Below are positions 5,161 through 5,624 of a stretch of DNA of 5,624 nt, in pieces (the first letter of the stretch is position 1; every line of letters begins with the position of its first letter). The notes below the pieces were generated by a model. It had not been told where the DNA came from, did no database searches, and saw nothing but the letters and a program-made list of their open reading frames with translations. The position numbers and the translations under genes are program-made. Origin of the DNA: Comamonadaceae bacterium (GTDB lineage Bacteria; Pseudomonadota; Gammaproteobacteria; Burkholderiales; Burkholderiaceae_C); the NCBI GenBank assembly GCA_947374105.1, contig CANCAO010000133.1:1-5624 (forward strand). Direction: 5' to 3'.

Positions 5161-5624
5161 ATGCCCTTGCCACCGGAACATCGAATTCGATTCTTCGTGT
5201 TCGTCATCGAGTCGCCATCTGCCCCTGACCTCTATCACCGTCGGAGCGAAGGCGACATCGTTCGGCAAGCTGTGGAGCTCAATGGCATCAGATGCGTTGT
5301 TAAGACCGCGATTTCTGTTTCGGCGTTTGATGCTTGCTTGAAGATAGGGTTGGCTGAAGCCATGGCCAGCATGCCTGGCTACATCCCCCTCCTTCACATC
5401 AGTGCCCACGGCGACGCTCATGGCATACAACTTTCTGACGGCTATATCATGCCGTGGGAAGAACTGAAGGACCACCTGCGTCCGGTAAATGCGGCTCTTA
5501 GTGGATCGTTGGTTGTGTGTATGTCTAGCTGCGAAGGCTACGCCGGCATAAGAATGGCAATGCATCCTGAAGAGAGCGACCTCCCGTACTCCGCATTGAT
5601 CGGGTGCGGAACACAGCCAACTTG
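5161..5624 (+). CDS. CHAT/caspase-like protease-fold protein, 3' end missing
   Basis: The frame is open from the ATG at 5161 to the window end (154 codons, no stop), so it is truncated by the window edge. The N-terminus IRFFVFVIESPSAPDLYHRR starts a beta strand and helix. Then PLLHISAHGDAHGIQL places His83-Gly84 after a hydrophobic strand, and SLVVCMSSCEGYAG places Cys124 after a second strand, 41 residues on. A strand-ending H-G and a strand-ending S-C-E-G at this spacing match the His/Cys catalytic dyad of the CHAT branch of caspase-like peptidases (clan CD). SALIGCGTQP after it fits the next core strand. No N-terminal repeats or partner domains are seen, so it is a short, stand-alone form. 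As a cassette gene it may act in stress or phage defence like other CHAT proteins, but that is inference. The alternative is an inactive homologue of the same fold. Confidence 0.7.
   Translation, partial: MPLPPEHRIRFFVFVIESPSAPDLYHRRSEGDIVRQAVELNGIRCVVKTAISVSAFDACLKIGLAEAMASMPGYIPLLHISAHGDAHGIQLSDGYIMPWEELKDHLRPVNAALSGSLVVCMSSCEGYAGIRMAMHPEESDLPYSALIGCGTQPT

Larger units (their letters stand above)
5142..5624 (+). mobile_element. Integron gene cassette 2, left part only
   Basis: Begins TTAGAGC right after the attC crossover point, with a gene starting 19 nt later in the same direction as cassette 1. Its own attC must lie beyond the window. Because R'' mirrors a cassette's own start, that attC is predicted to begin near CTCTAAC. 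Confidence 0.65.

Noticed and set aside
5137..5565. Minus-strand frame opposite the caspase-like gene, and plus-strand frame 4916-5341 crossing the attC
   Set aside because: The first is antisense to a frame with a good ribosome site and a catalytic-type motif pair. The second reads out of frame through the zinc-ribbon gene and the attC.
1..5624. CRISPR array, tRNA or rRNA genes, insertion-sequence transposase
   Set aside because: No regularly spaced direct repeats, cloverleaf pattern or transposase motif was seen. The two palindromes are only two copies 1.6 kb apart.

Overview
The window looks like chromosomal DNA of a high-GC betaproteobacterium, probably a member of the Comamonadaceae. 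The clues are a Bug/TctC-type solute-binding protein, an MhpA-type flavin hydroxylase, strong G/C use at third codon positions, and two copies of a long palindrome of the TTCGGGCTGAGC..GCTCAGCCCGAA type, which is scattered through genomes of that group. The assignment is inferred from gene content; no search was run.

Left part (1-4363): a catabolic block. The 3' end of a VOC-superfamily (extradiol-dioxygenase-like) gene is followed in the same direction by a complete MhpA-like FAD monooxygenase (358-1920). Together they suggest ring hydroxylation followed by ring cleavage of a phenolic acid. A convergent acyl-CoA dehydrogenase of the ACAD10/11-like type (2013-3248, minus) and, divergent from it, a periplasmic Bug-family binding protein (3374-4363) suggest uptake and CoA-linked degradation of organic acids. 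Palindromic repeats sit between the VOC and monooxygenase genes (267-316) and between the convergent monooxygenase and dehydrogenase genes (1928-1977). An imperfect dyad (3274-3297) lies between the divergent pair.

Right part (4364-5624): the character changes. After a 162-nt hairpin-rich spacer comes what reads as the start of an integron gene-cassette array. Cassette 1 (4526-5141) begins TTAGGC, carries a zinc-ribbon membrane protein (4548-5084), and ends in a well-formed attC site (5085-5147) whose GCCTAAC is the exact complement of the cassette's own start. Cassette 2 starts at 5142 and runs off the window. It carries an incomplete, apparently unannotated reading frame (5161 onward) with a His-Gly / Ser-Cys-Glu-Gly pair resembling the catalytic dyad of CHAT/caspase-like proteases. 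No integrase gene or recognisable attI lies on the 5' side, so this appears to be an integrase-less cassette cluster (CALIN-like) or a cassette inserted at a secondary site. GC content is also lower here: 31 of 60 bases in 4741-4800 against 43 of 60 in 3961-4020.

The most interesting content is the cassette pair, above all the putative caspase-like cassette protein.
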